Assembly (NCBI GenBank): GCA_039936115.1
Contig: JBDTIZ010000045.1
Location: 1-17,265, forward strand
Source: DATIJJ01 sp039936115
GTDB taxonomy: Bacteria > Pseudomonadota > Gammaproteobacteria > DSM-16500
Reading direction: 5' to 3'
DNA: 17,265 bases
The position numbers were made by a program, and so were the translations under genes. The number at the start of each line of letters is the position of its first letter. The stretch's first letter is position 1. Positions 1 to 8,322 of this stretch are shown in pieces. The notes below the pieces were generated by a model, which ran no database searches, was not told the origin of the DNA, and was given only the letters and a program-made list of their open reading frames with translations.

Positions 1-3000
1 GATCCGCTGCGGGATGGGGTGGTAAGAGTTAATTGACTACTCACCACAGGTTCTCTCGTCAGCGGATTCGATGTTGGAGAAAAGAATCGTTGGCCGGTTT
101 GGCTCGCGGCTGTAAAATTAAGCGGCGCGGCTGAAGCTTGAGAGCTTAGTAGAGAATTTTGAACCGGGTTTATTGAACATAAATAACTATATTGTAAGAT
201 CATAGGTACCATTTCTTGAAAATTAAACTCTTGAGAATCTAGTCCAAACTTTCGCAATGTATTGCGTAAATTACCCAAATAATTCATTGTGCCTGAATGT
301 TTTGTATTAGAGTAAACAGCAACTAAAGTATACATTTCTCGCAAGATTTGCTCTGGAACAATATCTTTTTTAGCACCAAGACATGCTAAATGAGAAACAA
401 GATCTTTTTGGGCAGAAACATCAATTTTCTGTGAGCAGGGAAATAAAAGTCGATCACCTTGATATTCCACTAATTTCGCAAAAAAGAGATCAACATTACT
501 GCAATACCCATTTGATTTACGGTTAAATAAATTCTCTATAAGAAAGTAATGTAATTCAGCAGAATCAATTTTTAACAACTGTAAGGTAGTGATTTTCTCT
601 GATGATTTAAGGGCGGCGGCTGTTTCACCTAGATAGCGCATTACATGCTTTTTAAGACAAGTGCTAACAGCTATATCAATGCGTAAATTAAATTGAGTAG
701 CTAATGAAGCAACTGACAAGATTCTTGTTCTATGTTGATTGTAATAATCTGTTTTTTCAGAATCAAAATCTGGGATATAGCTTATCGTAGCGTTTTTATA
801 AGCTTTTTTTGCCACATCTGACCCATGTATTTTCCCTGACATATCTGTTACTAAGTTGAAAATAGCATAGGGAGAGCTTCTCTGTGCTGCTTGAATTAAA
901 TTATTTTCATCCATATTCGGCAGAGAAACAAATTTCAGGGTAAAACTTTCTGCCTGGACTTGATAAAGCTGAATGCTTGCATCAATTTCCACAGCATCTA
1001 AATGTTCAATTAAAAATTGAGGCGGTGCCGATGTATATAACACAAGCGTAGCTGATTGATTTTCGTTGAAATGCGTAATCATGTGCACAGTGGATTGACC
1101 ATCAAAAATTGCATTTAAATTTACTTGATGCAATTTAGCTAAAATAGACTGTATGGAAGTAGGAATATATAATCTCGATAATTCTTGCCAAGGAGTTACT
1201 GCAGCATGAGTTAATGTTGTATCCACAGCATGTTGAGGCCTTTTCTCTTCTATTTGAGATTGAACCTGCATAAATGCATCAGTAGCGCCTGCTTGAACAG
1301 GCGCAGATGAAGCTTCCGTCTTGTGTTCTTCGTGTTCTTCAAAGTTTAATGGAATAATTTCATCATGTTTTTTTGTTCGATATTGAGCTAAAAAATTATT
1401 TATCAAACGCATATTCGCGTCCATTTTCTTGTGTTGGTTAAAACAGGAAGCGCGAATCTGCAATGCTTCCTTTATTCTATTCAGTTTTACGAGCACATTG
1501 ATAAATGCTAAATAAAACTCACTAGTCAGTAAGTCACTCGGTGAAGATGCCTGAAGTTGCTGACAGAATGTAAGTGCTTTTTCAGCGTATCCGCAAGCAA
1601 GTTGGCGATAGATTAAATCAACTCGTAAAGACATGTTATGAGGGAAATTATCAAAGGCATGGAAATAAGCCTCATAAGCTTTGGTTTCCTGATTATTATC
1701 CCAATAATGCTGGGCTAAATAGAGATGTGCGACTTCACTCTTAGGGAAAGTATTAACAAAGGCGATGAATAATTCTGAGTCAGCACTTATTTCAGCATAA
1801 TAAAGCTCTACCCTACATAAATGACCATTATGAAAATTAGGAAATTGAAATGCTAAATCATCATAAAATTTCTTAGCCTCATCTATTCGTCCTCTTAGTT
1901 CAGAACAACGTGCCATGCCAAATAAATAATTTTTATAGTCTGTTTCTTGCAAAGCATTAAATTCAGCTTCGGCTCTATGCATATTCTTTATCTTCAAAAA
2001 ATACCAAGCACGGTGAGCTAAAATGCGTGGATCACTTTCAAATTCGTGCAATAAACCTTCATAAGCATCTAAAATTTCTTTTTGATCGGGTTTGGGTCTT
2101 TGATGATTGAATTTACTTTTTAGAGCCCGTAGTTTGATTCCTAGGGATGGATTGGGAATTAAAGCAAGAGTTTTGCTTAGTTTAGCAATTTGTGGATAAT
2201 CGCGTTGTTGAGCTGCAACGGTGATTAATCCTGATAATGTCGATGTGTAGAGTTTGTCAGACAAAGCCTGTTCTTGATGGTGTTTGAATAATTTTCTAAA
2301 TATATTTTCTGCGGTGCTATATGAGCCTAGCGTCAGATGATTCCAGGCTGATGCAAGCTGTACATCGCTATCTTCAGAATAATTTTGCATAATTTCATTT
2401 AATACTTGACGCTGCCCATGTAAATCTTGCATAGCATTAAGTAAGTTTTGTAATACCATTCCGACGCGCTTATCGGAAGGTTTTTTCTTAAAAAGAATCA
2501 TTAACTGATTTTCAACCACTGATTCTTTCGCACGTAAATGCGCAAATCTTTCTTCAGGAAGTTGCTTATTTTTAACTAGATTTTTAATAGTTTTTTCCGC
2601 TTCACTTAAAATCTTTCCACTCGTTTTTAAAGTTTCTTCTTCTGTGCGTTTATATAATTCCTCCATCCGGCTGTTTTCAATGGTTGCTAAAAAATCTTTT
2701 ATTTCACTGTTTTCAGTAACTTCTGCTGCAATTTTTCCATTGCCATCACGCAGCAAATGATTGGCCTTATAACCAACTAAGGCTTCAACCATTTCTGTTT
2801 TGCCGATCTTTGCCGCAAGATGAAGAGCTGTTTCATGATTTGCATTTTTTATATCAATAATCCGTAAAAATTCTTGGCGTTTATGAGTTGCCAAAAAGAC
2901 GATTGCACTAATAAAATTACTTCTAACAGCATGATGAATGACCGTTTCACCTTCATTGTCTGTAAAGGTAATATTAGCACTCATTTCTAGTATTAAAAAT

Positions 3001-4844
3001 TTTATAATAGCATAAAAGTTCTTGTTAGCTTGTTTGACTGCCAGCATTAAAGGCGTCTGATTTTCATCAGTTTGGGTATTAATCACGGTACGCATGGAAC
3101 TAAAATTAGGAATGGTTTTCTTTAACATTTTTATTTTATCAAGGTCACCTGCTTTAACTGCTGCTATTATCTTTACTTCTTCAGTGGAGGGCGCGACAGG
3201 AAATGTAGCACGATAATTACGCCATAATAATCTACGCTGCATGGCGTCTCTTTTTTCTGCTAAGTCCAGCGCTTTTTCATCTTGTCCTGCTTTATGAGCT
3301 TCTTTTAGCTCTTGAGTAGTTTCTTTAAATTCTTCCTGTAGCTTCTTTGTTTTATTTTTTTTATCCCGGACTTGGGATACAGGTTTTTGTGTGTTTTCTT
3401 CGAAGATACCTGGCAATGGCGCTTGTTGCTGTGTAACAATCTGCACTAAATCAGTGCGTTTTACCGCAGCAAATTGCTTAATGACTGTCTCTCTGTTGTA
3501 GTTGGCGTGGGCGGCTAAAAGCAATGACAAAACCATGGCTTCACGTTTTTCTTGAGCAGGTGCTATGCGGGAACTCTGCAATCGCTGTTGTGATCGAAGT
3601 GCTATCGTCTTACAAAAATGTTCCATCACAGTGATTTTTTGCGCGGACTTATGGTTCGCTGCTTTATACACATTCAATGCATTGACATTAGCCTTTTCAC
3701 TTATTAAAAAGTCTACTACCTGAGGATTTGCTACAAGACATGCGCCTGTTAGAGCTGTTATAGATTGAGTACTATGTTGCTCGTTGACATCAGCGCCATA
3801 TGCCACTAATAACTGCGTCAGGTCTAAAGAACCTTTGAAGGCTGCGATATAAAGTGGCGACACAGTTTGACCTGAGCTAATCAAGTCATGGGCAAATTGC
3901 GGCCGCCGCTTCAGTATCGCTTCCACACATTCGACATTGTTAAACAGTAGTGCGCAACCCAATTCAAGTTGATCATCTGTAATATCTATTGCTGATTTCA
4001 AGCGTTTTTGCTGCTCTTCATCAGTGATCTGATTAGCAGATTCTTTGGCTGCGAATAATAGAACTTTAGTTAAATTATCAATGACGGCGACTTTAACAAC
4101 ATCAACTTCAAATTCAATTGGAAACGCCGTTAGATTTTGAGCCTCAGGTGCTAAACCGTTTTTCGAGTCACTTTCTGCAATCAATGTAAGCTTGATGAAA
4201 GGATGGCACGCAGCCATTTTTTGTAAACATTCAACAAATAAAACTAAGGCCTCTCCTGACATCCCAATGCTGGGTTGGTTTCGGTGCTGCCCAAAAAGTA
4301 CTTGTATATGACGCAACATAAGATAGTGCTTAGGAAACATTTCGCTTGGAGGGAAATTAATATATAAACCACCACTCCCACATTTCTGATGGGGCTCATT
4401 AGAGCATAATGCAAGTATTGTCATCTGCATTAAACTATAAGCGTGTAGATATTTACGTTCTTCAAGAAATTCAGTTGCTTTATCTGAACAGAATTTGGCA
4501 ACTTCAAACAATGATTTGCAGTCAGTAAAGTTTAGCTTATTAAATTGTGGTAGTGTTTGGATACTAGAAATAAGTCTTCGGTAGTCAGGCCGTTTTACTA
4601 GAAGCTCCACAAATGGAGTAGAGCTCCTCACTCTTTCGCTCGTAAGTTGCTGGATAAGTGCTGTAGCAGACATCTGTACTTTGGGTTCTTTGGTTTCACT
4701 ATTAATCACCCGTTGGGAAGTTGCTTCCAAAGCAGGAATACTTGAATTTTGTATAGCGTCTTTCAGAGTTTTGTTATGTAATTTTTCACGCAAACTATTT
4801 TTTGCTGAATCTGAAGAATGCCGATTATTATGGTTTGTTCTCAT
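1..4844 (-). CDS. Giant ankyrin/TPR-like protein with degenerate nucleotidyltransferase-like C-terminal domain (3' end outside window)
   Basis: I read an open frame of 1614 codons from ATG at 4844 to the left window edge with no stop, so the C-terminus is missing. Visible order: a helical N-terminal region (to about 290); a first ankyrin cluster (about 292-395, e.g. 'SPLYIAAFKGSLDLTQLLVA' then 'YGADVN'); a charged coiled-coil stretch (about 495-540); a second ankyrin cluster (about 554-718, with 'ETALHLAAKIGKTEMVEALV'); a TPR-like helical region (about 816-1151); then a domain at about 1235-1470. That last domain aligns without gaps to the nucleotidyltransferase motif of the right-hand giant: GGS becomes GQS (1249-1251) and DLDLYT becomes TLVLYT (1266-1271), so the metal-binding aspartates are gone. 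The tail is Ser/Thr-rich. Ankyrin and TPR regions normally bind proteins; a scaffold or secreted effector role is inference. Upstream there is only a weak GGGG as ribosome site. No signal peptide is evident. Confidence 0.85.
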   Translation of the reverse strand, partial: MRTNHNNRHSSDSAKNSLREKLHNKTLKDAIQNSSIPALEATSQRVINSETKEPKVQMSATALIQQLTSERVRSSTPFVELLVKRPDYRRLISSIQTLPQFNKLNFTDCKSLFEVAKFCSDKATEFLEERKYLHAYSLMQMTILALCSNEPHQKCGSGGLYINFPPSEMFPKHYLMLRHIQVLFGQHRNQPSIGMSGEALVLFVECLQKMAACHPFIKLTLIAESDSKNGLAPEAQNLTAFPIEFEVDVVKVAVIDNLTKVLLFAAKESANQITDEEQQKRLKSAIDITDDQLELGCALLFNNVECVEAILKRRPQFAHDLISSGQTVSPLYIAAFKGSLDLTQLLVAYGADVNEQHSTQSITALTGACLVANPQVVDFLISEKANVNALNVYKAANHKSAQKITVMEHFCKTIALRSQQRLQSSRIAPAQEKREAMVLSLLLAAHANYNRETVIKQFAAVKRTDLVQIVTQQQAPLPGIFEENTQKPVSQVRDKKNKTKKLQEEFKETTQELKEAHKAGQDEKALDLAEKRDAMQRRLLWRNYRATFPVAPSTEEVKIIAAVKAGDLDKIKMLKKTIPNFSSMRTVINTQTDENQTPLMLAVKQANKNFYAIIKFLILEMSANITFTDNEGETVIHHAVRSNFISAIVFLATHKRQEFLRIIDIKNANHETALHLAAKIGKTEMVEALVGYKANHLLRDGNGKIAAEVTENSEIKDFLATIENSRMEELYKRTEEETLKTSGKILSEAEKTIKNLVKNKQLPEERFAHLRAKESVVENQLMILFKKKPSDKRVGMVLQNLLNAMQDLHGQRQVLNEIMQNYSEDSDVQLASAWNHLTLGSYSTAENIFRKLFKHHQEQALSDKLYTSTLSGLITVAAQQRDYPQIAKLSKTLALIPNPSLGIKLRALKSKFNHQRPKPDQKEILDAYEGLLHEFESDPRILAHRAWYFLKIKNMHRAEAEFNALQETDYKNYLFGMARCSELRGRIDEAKKFYDDLAFQFPNFHNGHLCRVELYYAEISADSELFIAFVNTFPKSEVAHLYLAQHYWDNNQETKAYEAYFHAFDNFPHNMSLRVDLIYRQLACGYAEKALTFCQQLQASSPSDLLTSEFYLAFINVLVKLNRIKEALQIRASCFNQHKKMDANMRLINNFLAQYRTKKHDEIIPLNFEEHEEHKTEASSAPVQAGATDAFMQVQSQIEEKRPQHAVDTTLTHAAVTPWQELSRLYIPTSIQSILAKLHQVNLNAIFDGQSTVHMITHFNENQSATLVLYTSAPPQFLIEHLDAVEIDASIQLYQVQAESFTLKFVSLPNMDENNLIQAAQRSSPYAIFNLVTDMSGKIHGSDVAKKAYKNATISYIPDFDSEKTDYYNQHRTRILSVASLATQFNLRIDIAVSTCLKKHVMRYLGETAAALKSSEKITTLQLLKIDSAELHYFLIENLFNRKSNGYCSNVDLFFAKLVEYQGDRLLFPCSQKIDVSAQKDLVSHLACLGAKKDIVPEQILREMYTLVAVYSNTKHSGTMNYLGNLRNTLRKFGLDSQEFNFQEMVPMILQYSYLCSINPVQNSLLSSQASAAPLNFTAASQTGQRFFSPTSNPLTREPVVSSQLTLTTPSRSG

Positions 4845-5073
4845 GGAAGCCCCGTTATTCTGGTAAATAAAAGCACAGGCCGCAAAGCTTACAGAGGGTC
4901 CGTTTTAAATGCAACAATGATTTAGCGTAAGTTTGCAAAGTCATTTGCTCCATCATTACTGTCTCAGGTCGCTACAACTGTCCTGATTCAATTCGCAGAG
5001 CTTCCTAACAAATACGAATTATGTTTTCCTTAATTTATACCAAGTATAATGTACCTACATTTATCATCATGAG
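4845..5073. promoter_or_regulatory. Divergent intergenic region
   Basis: This 229-base gap separates the divergently transcribed giant gene (leftwards) and the small gene at 5074 (rightwards), so it must hold both promoters if both are expressed. On the plus strand a perfect TATAAT is visible at 5045-5050. On the minus strand I found only weak -10/-35 matches and do not call one. Confidence 0.5.
5045..5050 (+). promoter_or_regulatory. -10 box (TATAAT) of the small gene at 5074
   Basis: A perfect sigma-70 -10 hexamer. The region 16-18 bases upstream (around 5021-5028, 'tgtttt') is a poor -35 match. A start site near 5057 would leave a leader of under 20 bases and no room for a strong Shine-Dalgarno, in line with the absence of one. 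Confidence 0.45.
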
Positions 5074-5511
5074 TTGAGTAATGAATATCAGACAGTAGTG
5101 CCGATTTTTATAATCGCTTTAGTCAATTTATATCGTCGGCATGGTGAGCCCCAAGCATTAGCGTTGACAGACAAAGATCTTGAGCTATTGCAAGAGGCTG
5201 CAGTATTTTTTCATGAAGAAAGAGATGATAATCAGCTTCAAGACTATACTTTGCAAGCCGCCAAATTGCATAGAACACTTATTGAAAAAAACGTTTCGCG
5301 GGCACAAGCAGATCTATTGCGTGACGCCTTAGTCAATCATCATGTAGGTATTTTTCAACTTAGAATACATTGCTTACAAGATATTGAAATATATAATGAA
5401 ATGCTTAGCGTTTCTCTAGATCCATTTCTCATTGATTTAATTTTGCATCCAGAAAAAAATTGTTGGGTATTACATAAAGGTTCAGAGGTCATTACGATTA
5501 ATCCAAATTAG
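5074..5511 (+). CDS. Small hypothetical helical protein, 145 aa
   Basis: I do not recognise this protein. It is soluble-looking and mostly alpha-helical by composition, with charged stretches ('EERDDNQLQDYTLQAAKLHR') and no membrane segment, Cys/His cluster or known motif that I can see. The frame opens with TTG at 5074. The nearby ATG at 5069 is in another frame and meets TGA after two codons; the ATG at 5081 is also in a different frame. An in-frame TAA at 5047 limits upstream extension, so TTG is the only common start codon near the N-terminus of this frame. The gene stands alone: it diverges from the giant gene on its left and converges with tag on its right, with a palindrome between them. 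Whether it is translated from TTG or has lost its ATG start is open. Confidence 0.6.
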   Translation: MSNEYQTVVPIFIIALVNLYRRHGEPQALALTDKDLELLQEAAVFFHEERDDNQLQDYTLQAAKLHRTLIEKNVSRAQADLLRDALVNHHVGIFQLRIHCLQDIEIYNEMLSVSLDPFLIDLILHPEKNCWVLHKGSEVITINPN

Positions 5512-5535
5512 AGAAAGTGATTTTTCCATCGCCGT

Positions 5536-5561
5536 CGTACCGCGGCTTGTCCGCGGTATCC
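5536..5561. repeat. GC-rich palindromic element (8-bp stem, 5-base loop)
   Basis: TACCGCGG (5538-5545), CTTGT loop, CCGCGGTA (5551-5558) form a perfect stem-loop flanked by 'gtcg' and 'tccag'. It is conspicuously GC-rich against the local background and lies between two convergent genes. Short dispersed palindromes of very similar look (ccgcgg-cttg-ccgcggtatc) occur in Rickettsia, Wolbachia and other intracellular bacteria; that resemblance is from memory. There is no T-run after the stem on either strand, so I favour a dispersed repeat over a classical terminator, though it could end both transcripts. Confidence 0.6.
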
Positions 5562-5640
5562 AGTCAATTTGGCCTTAATAAGCCAATTGTCAACAGACCC
5601 TATACTTTTTACTCAATGTATATTCTCTGTTTTAATGTGC

Positions 5641-6237
5641 CTATTTGAAGCCGGTGCTGACAAGTTCTTTGTGGCGATAACAATCTATTACATGATCGTT
5701 TACCATTCCAACAGCTTGCATGTAAGCATAGCAAATCGTACTGCCAACAAAATTAAATCCTTTCTTTTTTAATTCTTTTGACATTGTCTCGGAAATAATT
5801 GTTTGAGAGGGTAGGGGATGACTGTTGTTTTGGTTATTTTGAATCGGGCGGTCGTTAACAAAATGCCAAATATAATTGGAAAAACTACCGGATTCTTCTT
5901 GTATGGCTAAAAAAGCTTTTGCATTTTGAATAGTGGCAGCAATTTTTAATTTATTGCGAATAATGCCAGCATCATTTAGCAATGAATTAATTTTACGCTG
6001 ATCATATTTCACAATTTTTTCTGCAGCAAAATTTGAAAAAGCTGCACGAAATGCCGGCCGTTTTTTTAAAACAGTAAACCAGCTTAATCCCGCCTGCATC
6101 CCTTCCAGTATCAGAAATTCAAATAACAGTCGATCATCATAAATAGGAACGCCCCATTCTGTATCGTGATACGCTATATACAAAGGGTCGCCCATACACC
6201 AGGTACAGCGTTTTTTATCCATTCTCATCCCACTCAT
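5641..6237 (-). CDS. tag: DNA-3-methyladenine glycosylase I
   Basis: Excises 3-methyladenine from alkylated DNA, the first step of base excision repair, in the cytoplasm. The 198-aa protein follows the Tag family along its whole length (E. coli Tag is about 187 aa). The N-terminal 'DPLYIAYHDTEWGVP' block, the 'LEGMQAGLSWFTVLKKRPAF' block with the residues matching catalytic Glu38/Trp46 of E. coli (here E45 and W53), 'DAGIIRNKLKI', and the C-terminal 'KGFNFVGSTICYAYMQAVG' block are all present. The zinc ligands C11, H24, H182 and C186 are conserved. The longest frame starts at 6237, but E. coli Tag begins right before its first zinc cysteine, so the ATG at 6222 (residue 6, preceded by GGGA) may be the true start. 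It is the last of a leftward gene series and looks intact, in contrast to its broken neighbours. Confidence 0.95.
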   Translation of the reverse strand: MSGMRMDKKRCTWCMGDPLYIAYHDTEWGVPIYDDRLLFEFLILEGMQAGLSWFTVLKKRPAFRAAFSNFAAEKIVKYDQRKINSLLNDAGIIRNKLKIAATIQNAKAFLAIQEESGSFSNYIWHFVNDRPIQNNQNNSHPLPSQTIISETMSKELKKKGFNFVGSTICYAYMQAVGMVNDHVIDCYRHKELVSTGFK

Positions 6238-6256
6238 GACAGACTGTCTCTTATTA

Positions 6257-6286
6257 ACTATAGAAAATAATTTTGCATTCCAGCAA
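6257..6286 (-). promoter_or_regulatory. Candidate sigma-70 promoter for tag
   Basis: Minus-strand -35 TTGCTG (6281-6286, three of six consensus bases) and -10 TATAGT (6257-6262, five of six) are separated by 18 bases and lie just upstream of the tag start. The -35 is close to the outer end of the left inverted-repeat arm, so tag may have its own promoter independent of the hydrolase gene upstream. Confidence 0.35.
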
Positions 6287-6289
6287 TAT

Positions 6290-7213
6290 TATGCGTTAGC
6301 AGCATAATTGCGTCTAGAGAAAACTGGTTTGAAATTATTAACGCTAGTCATAAATATTGCGCTACAACCGAACGATTTAATATCAACCCTTAGCATTAAT
6401 TGAGGTAATCGCTTAGTCCGAACTCGCGTTTAACCATGCGTTTACAGCTTGATTAAATTTTTCTGGCTCGTCAATCATGACCCAGTGGGTTGTATCTAAC
6501 GCAATTACCTGATTTTCTTTTTGCTTGCTCAGGTGATCAGCCCATGGTTTTGAGTGGAACATGAATGGTTTTTTTGTTCCATAAATAAATAACATAGGGC
6601 AAGAGATAATAGGGGGCGGAGCTTTATTAAGTGAGCCTGTGAACCAACGGAGATAATAGGGATAGTTCATACACGCGCTGATATATTGTGGATCAGATTT
6701 ACAGGATGAGGAAAGTAGGCGAATTAAAAGCTTTGTCATTTTGTCTCCCAAACGTCCGCCTATGCACCATGCCAGTGCTAGCCAGAGCTGATAGGTATAG
6801 AGCACCGCTTTTTGTCTGGCTGTTAATGACGATCGATGTTCAGTGGAGTATACATCTCCTCCATCAACTCCAATTATTTTAGATACCATCGTTTGATTTT
6901 GCATGTAAAATTGGTACCCGAAGAAGCAAGCCCAATCGTGGACCATTAGGATAATTTTTTTATTGGGACTCACTTGCTCTATGATGTGTTTAAATATTTG
7001 TATTACCTGTGGGAGCGTGAACAACTGTCTCGGCTTTTCAATATCAAACCCTGGAAACGTAAAGCGCACACATCGATATTTCGTTTGCAGAAGGGCGACT
7101 TGGGCATCCCATAGACGATAGGTATCTGGCCAGCCATGGATCATGACGATTGTTTCATCTCCCTGGCCTTCAATGAAAACATCAATTCCGTCTATCTGTA
7201 TTTGTTCTCTCAT
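6290..7213 (-). repeat. Left arm of long inverted repeat (alpha/beta hydrolase copy 1 plus 3' flank)
   Basis: The reverse complement of this stretch matches 9550-10465 closely. Similarity starts exactly at the hydrolase ATG on the inner side (7213 versus 9550), where upstream sequences are unrelated. It continues past both stop codons through a non-coding flank ('gttgatattaaatcg', 'caatatttatgactag', 'agacgcaattatg') to about 6290/10465. Duplication of non-coding flank shows this is a segmental duplication, not two independently acquired family members. Confidence 0.85.
6413..7213 (-). CDS. Alpha/beta hydrolase, epoxide hydrolase/haloalkane dehalogenase-like (copy 1, intact)
   Basis: A 266-aa alpha/beta hydrolase-fold enzyme. 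The oxyanion motif HGWP (26-29) is followed by 'DTYRLWD'. The nucleophile-elbow position reads VHDWAC with Asp93; an Asp nucleophile in H-D-W is typical of epoxide hydrolases and haloalkane dehalogenases rather than Ser esterases. The catalytic His is likely H243 in 'DTTHWVMIDEPEKF'. The usual acid after the 'YG' strand is not obvious (YGTKKPF), so the triad is incomplete by eye and the substrate unknown. No signal peptide is seen. The start at 7213 is backed by AAGGA five bases upstream (7219-7223). It lies 70 bases downstream of the unknown gene ending at 7284, in the same direction. It is the intact copy of a duplicated pair; the other (9550-10343) is frameshifted. Confidence 0.85.
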   Translation of the reverse strand: MREQIQIDGIDVFIEGQGDETIVMIHGWPDTYRLWDAQVALLQTKYRCVRFTFPGFDIEKPRQLFTLPQVIQIFKHIIEQVSPNKKIILMVHDWACFFGYQFYMQNQTMVSKIIGVDGGDVYSTEHRSSLTARQKAVLYTYQLWLALAWCIGGRLGDKMTKLLIRLLSSSCKSDPQYISACMNYPYYLRWFTGSLNKAPPPIISCPMLFIYGTKKPFMFHSKPWADHLSKQKENQVIALDTTHWVMIDEPEKFNQAVNAWLNASSD

Positions 7214-7218
7214 AACAA

Positions 7219-7223
7219 TCCTT
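7219..7223 (-). promoter_or_regulatory. Ribosome binding site AAGGA of hydrolase copy 1
   Basis: Minus-strand AAGGA with a 5-base spacer to the ATG at 7213. It supports that start and is not shared with copy 2, whose upstream sequence is unrelated. Confidence 0.7.
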
Positions 7224-7239
7224 TTTGTTGTATGTCAAT

Positions 7240-7263
7240 ATATAAAAAGCAATATAAAAAGCA
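7240..7263. repeat. Perfect 12-bp tandem duplication upstream of hydrolase copy 1
   Basis: ATATAAAAAGCA occurs twice head to tail in the 70-base gap between the gene ending at 7284 and the hydrolase start. It is an AT-rich region where a promoter could lie; unequal copying here would change any promoter or leader spacing. Confidence 0.7.
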
Positions 7264-7283
7264 GCCTCGAGACAACAGAGTTG

Positions 7284-8300
7284 CTAATACAATGGATTTT
7301 GAATTGTATTTTTGTACGGGCAAAGCGGCGGCAGGTTGATTGCATAGCCCATTCTATTCGAAACAAGCAGTGACAAAAGATCCATTATAAAAGTAGATGC
7401 ACAACAAACACCTAAAAATAAGCCGTTCGCATCTTTAGCAGCATCCCGACTGGATAAAATAACAAATTTGCCGTGGCCAAGCTGATAAGACAGTACACCG
7501 CCTAAGGTTGTTGGGCGAGTAGTGACACGAAATTCTGATTTAGGCGCAATCTTGTGCTGCACCAGAAATGATGCAGGTGACCAATTACCGTTTTCCACCA
7601 TCCTTTTAAATTCTGGTTTGTCCATTTCATCATGAAGTTTTCTAATACCGTTCCATAAAGTAATGCCTATTCCCCAGGCGTGATGATATAGCAGGGGATC
7701 ACCATTCACTTGTAATTCCATGTATTTTTTTGCTTCTGCAAATTTTTTACGATCTGGGAAAAAAATTGATTTTAAGACATTCTTCTTGGCATTCATAAAT
7801 ACATCAAGACACACGAGATATTTTGAATCAACATGAATAGTGTCATTCCACTGATGCAGCACCATATTAATAAGCTCTATTCGTGCTTGAGACTCAAGCA
7901 TGTCTATATTTTTTTGCTTACCGTCTAGGGAATTCATATATTTTAAGAGAGCAGAAGATTTCTCATCCATCATTTTTAATTGCTGTAACACGGCATTTAA
8001 TTTTTCCCACGTATCTTTTCTTGCAGCTTGTCGTTCTGCAGAAAAAGGATGGCTGGTTTTTTCCTGGAAACTAAAAAAAAGATTTTGGGATGAAGCATCA
8101 GGATGTTCATAAAGCAAAGAGACAATATAACGAATCTTAACAGGAAGTTTAGGTTGGTCAGGTGCGTCAAGCATACCAAATGATAAATCGCCTGATTTTT
8201 CTGCTTGGAAAATATCAGATTGGGTTTTCAAAATAACAGGAAACCCTGGAATAAAACGCGGTAATTTTTTTATAAAATTATTAAATTGTGTATTTAACAT
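7284..8300 (-). CDS. Hypothetical protein, member A of a tandem paralogue pair, 338 aa
   Basis: I do not recognise the family. The protein is clearly paralogous to the product of 8323-9373 along its whole length. Shared motifs (this gene's numbering) are 'PRF...FP.IL..Q.DIF.AE.SG.LS' near the N-terminus, a central 'LE.QA..E' helix, 'FP.RKK...AKK.ME', WSPASF (240-245), FRVTT (257-261), LGGVL (266-270), a CC pair (299-300) and the C-terminal 'CPYKN.I..PLY'. No membrane segment or signal peptide is visible. The ATG at 8300 is preferred over an upstream in-frame TTG because GAGGTG (8305-8310) sits at proper spacing. It starts only 22 bases after the end of its paralogue, so the two probably form one transcript with this gene second. 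Unlike its paralogue it has no simple repeat and its frame is intact. Confidence 0.8.
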   Translation of the reverse strand: MLNTQFNNFIKKLPRFIPGFPVILKTQSDIFQAEKSGDLSFGMLDAPDQPKLPVKIRYIVSLLYEHPDASSQNLFFSFQEKTSHPFSAERQAARKDTWEKLNAVLQQLKMMDEKSSALLKYMNSLDGKQKNIDMLESQARIELINMVLHQWNDTIHVDSKYLVCLDVFMNAKKNVLKSIFFPDRKKFAEAKKYMELQVNGDPLLYHHAWGIGITLWNGIRKLHDEMDKPEFKRMVENGNWSPASFLVQHKIAPKSEFRVTTRPTTLGGVLSYQLGHGKFVILSSRDAAKDANGLFLGVCCASTFIMDLLSLLVSNRMGYAINLPPLCPYKNTIQNPLY

Positions 8301-8304
8301 AATG

Positions 8305-8310
8305 CACCTC
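8305..8310 (-). promoter_or_regulatory. Ribosome binding site GAGGTG deciding the start at 8300
   Basis: Minus-strand GAGGTG, four bases before the ATG at 8300. The longer frame would start at a TTG that overlaps this site, which makes the ATG the better start. Confidence 0.7.
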
Positions 8311-8322
8311 AAATTTTATTTT

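Noticed and set aside
5536..5561. Palindrome as a Rho-independent terminator
   Set aside because: No run of T follows the stem on either strand, so the classical signature is missing; kept as a repeat.
5569..5772. 67-residue plus-strand open frame overlapping the end of tag
   Set aside because: Antisense to the well-conserved C-terminal part of Tag; no independent support.
7136..7373. Two overlapping short plus-strand frames (67 and 76 residues)
   Set aside because: They are antisense to the hydrolase start, its leader and the end of paralogue A, and show no family features.
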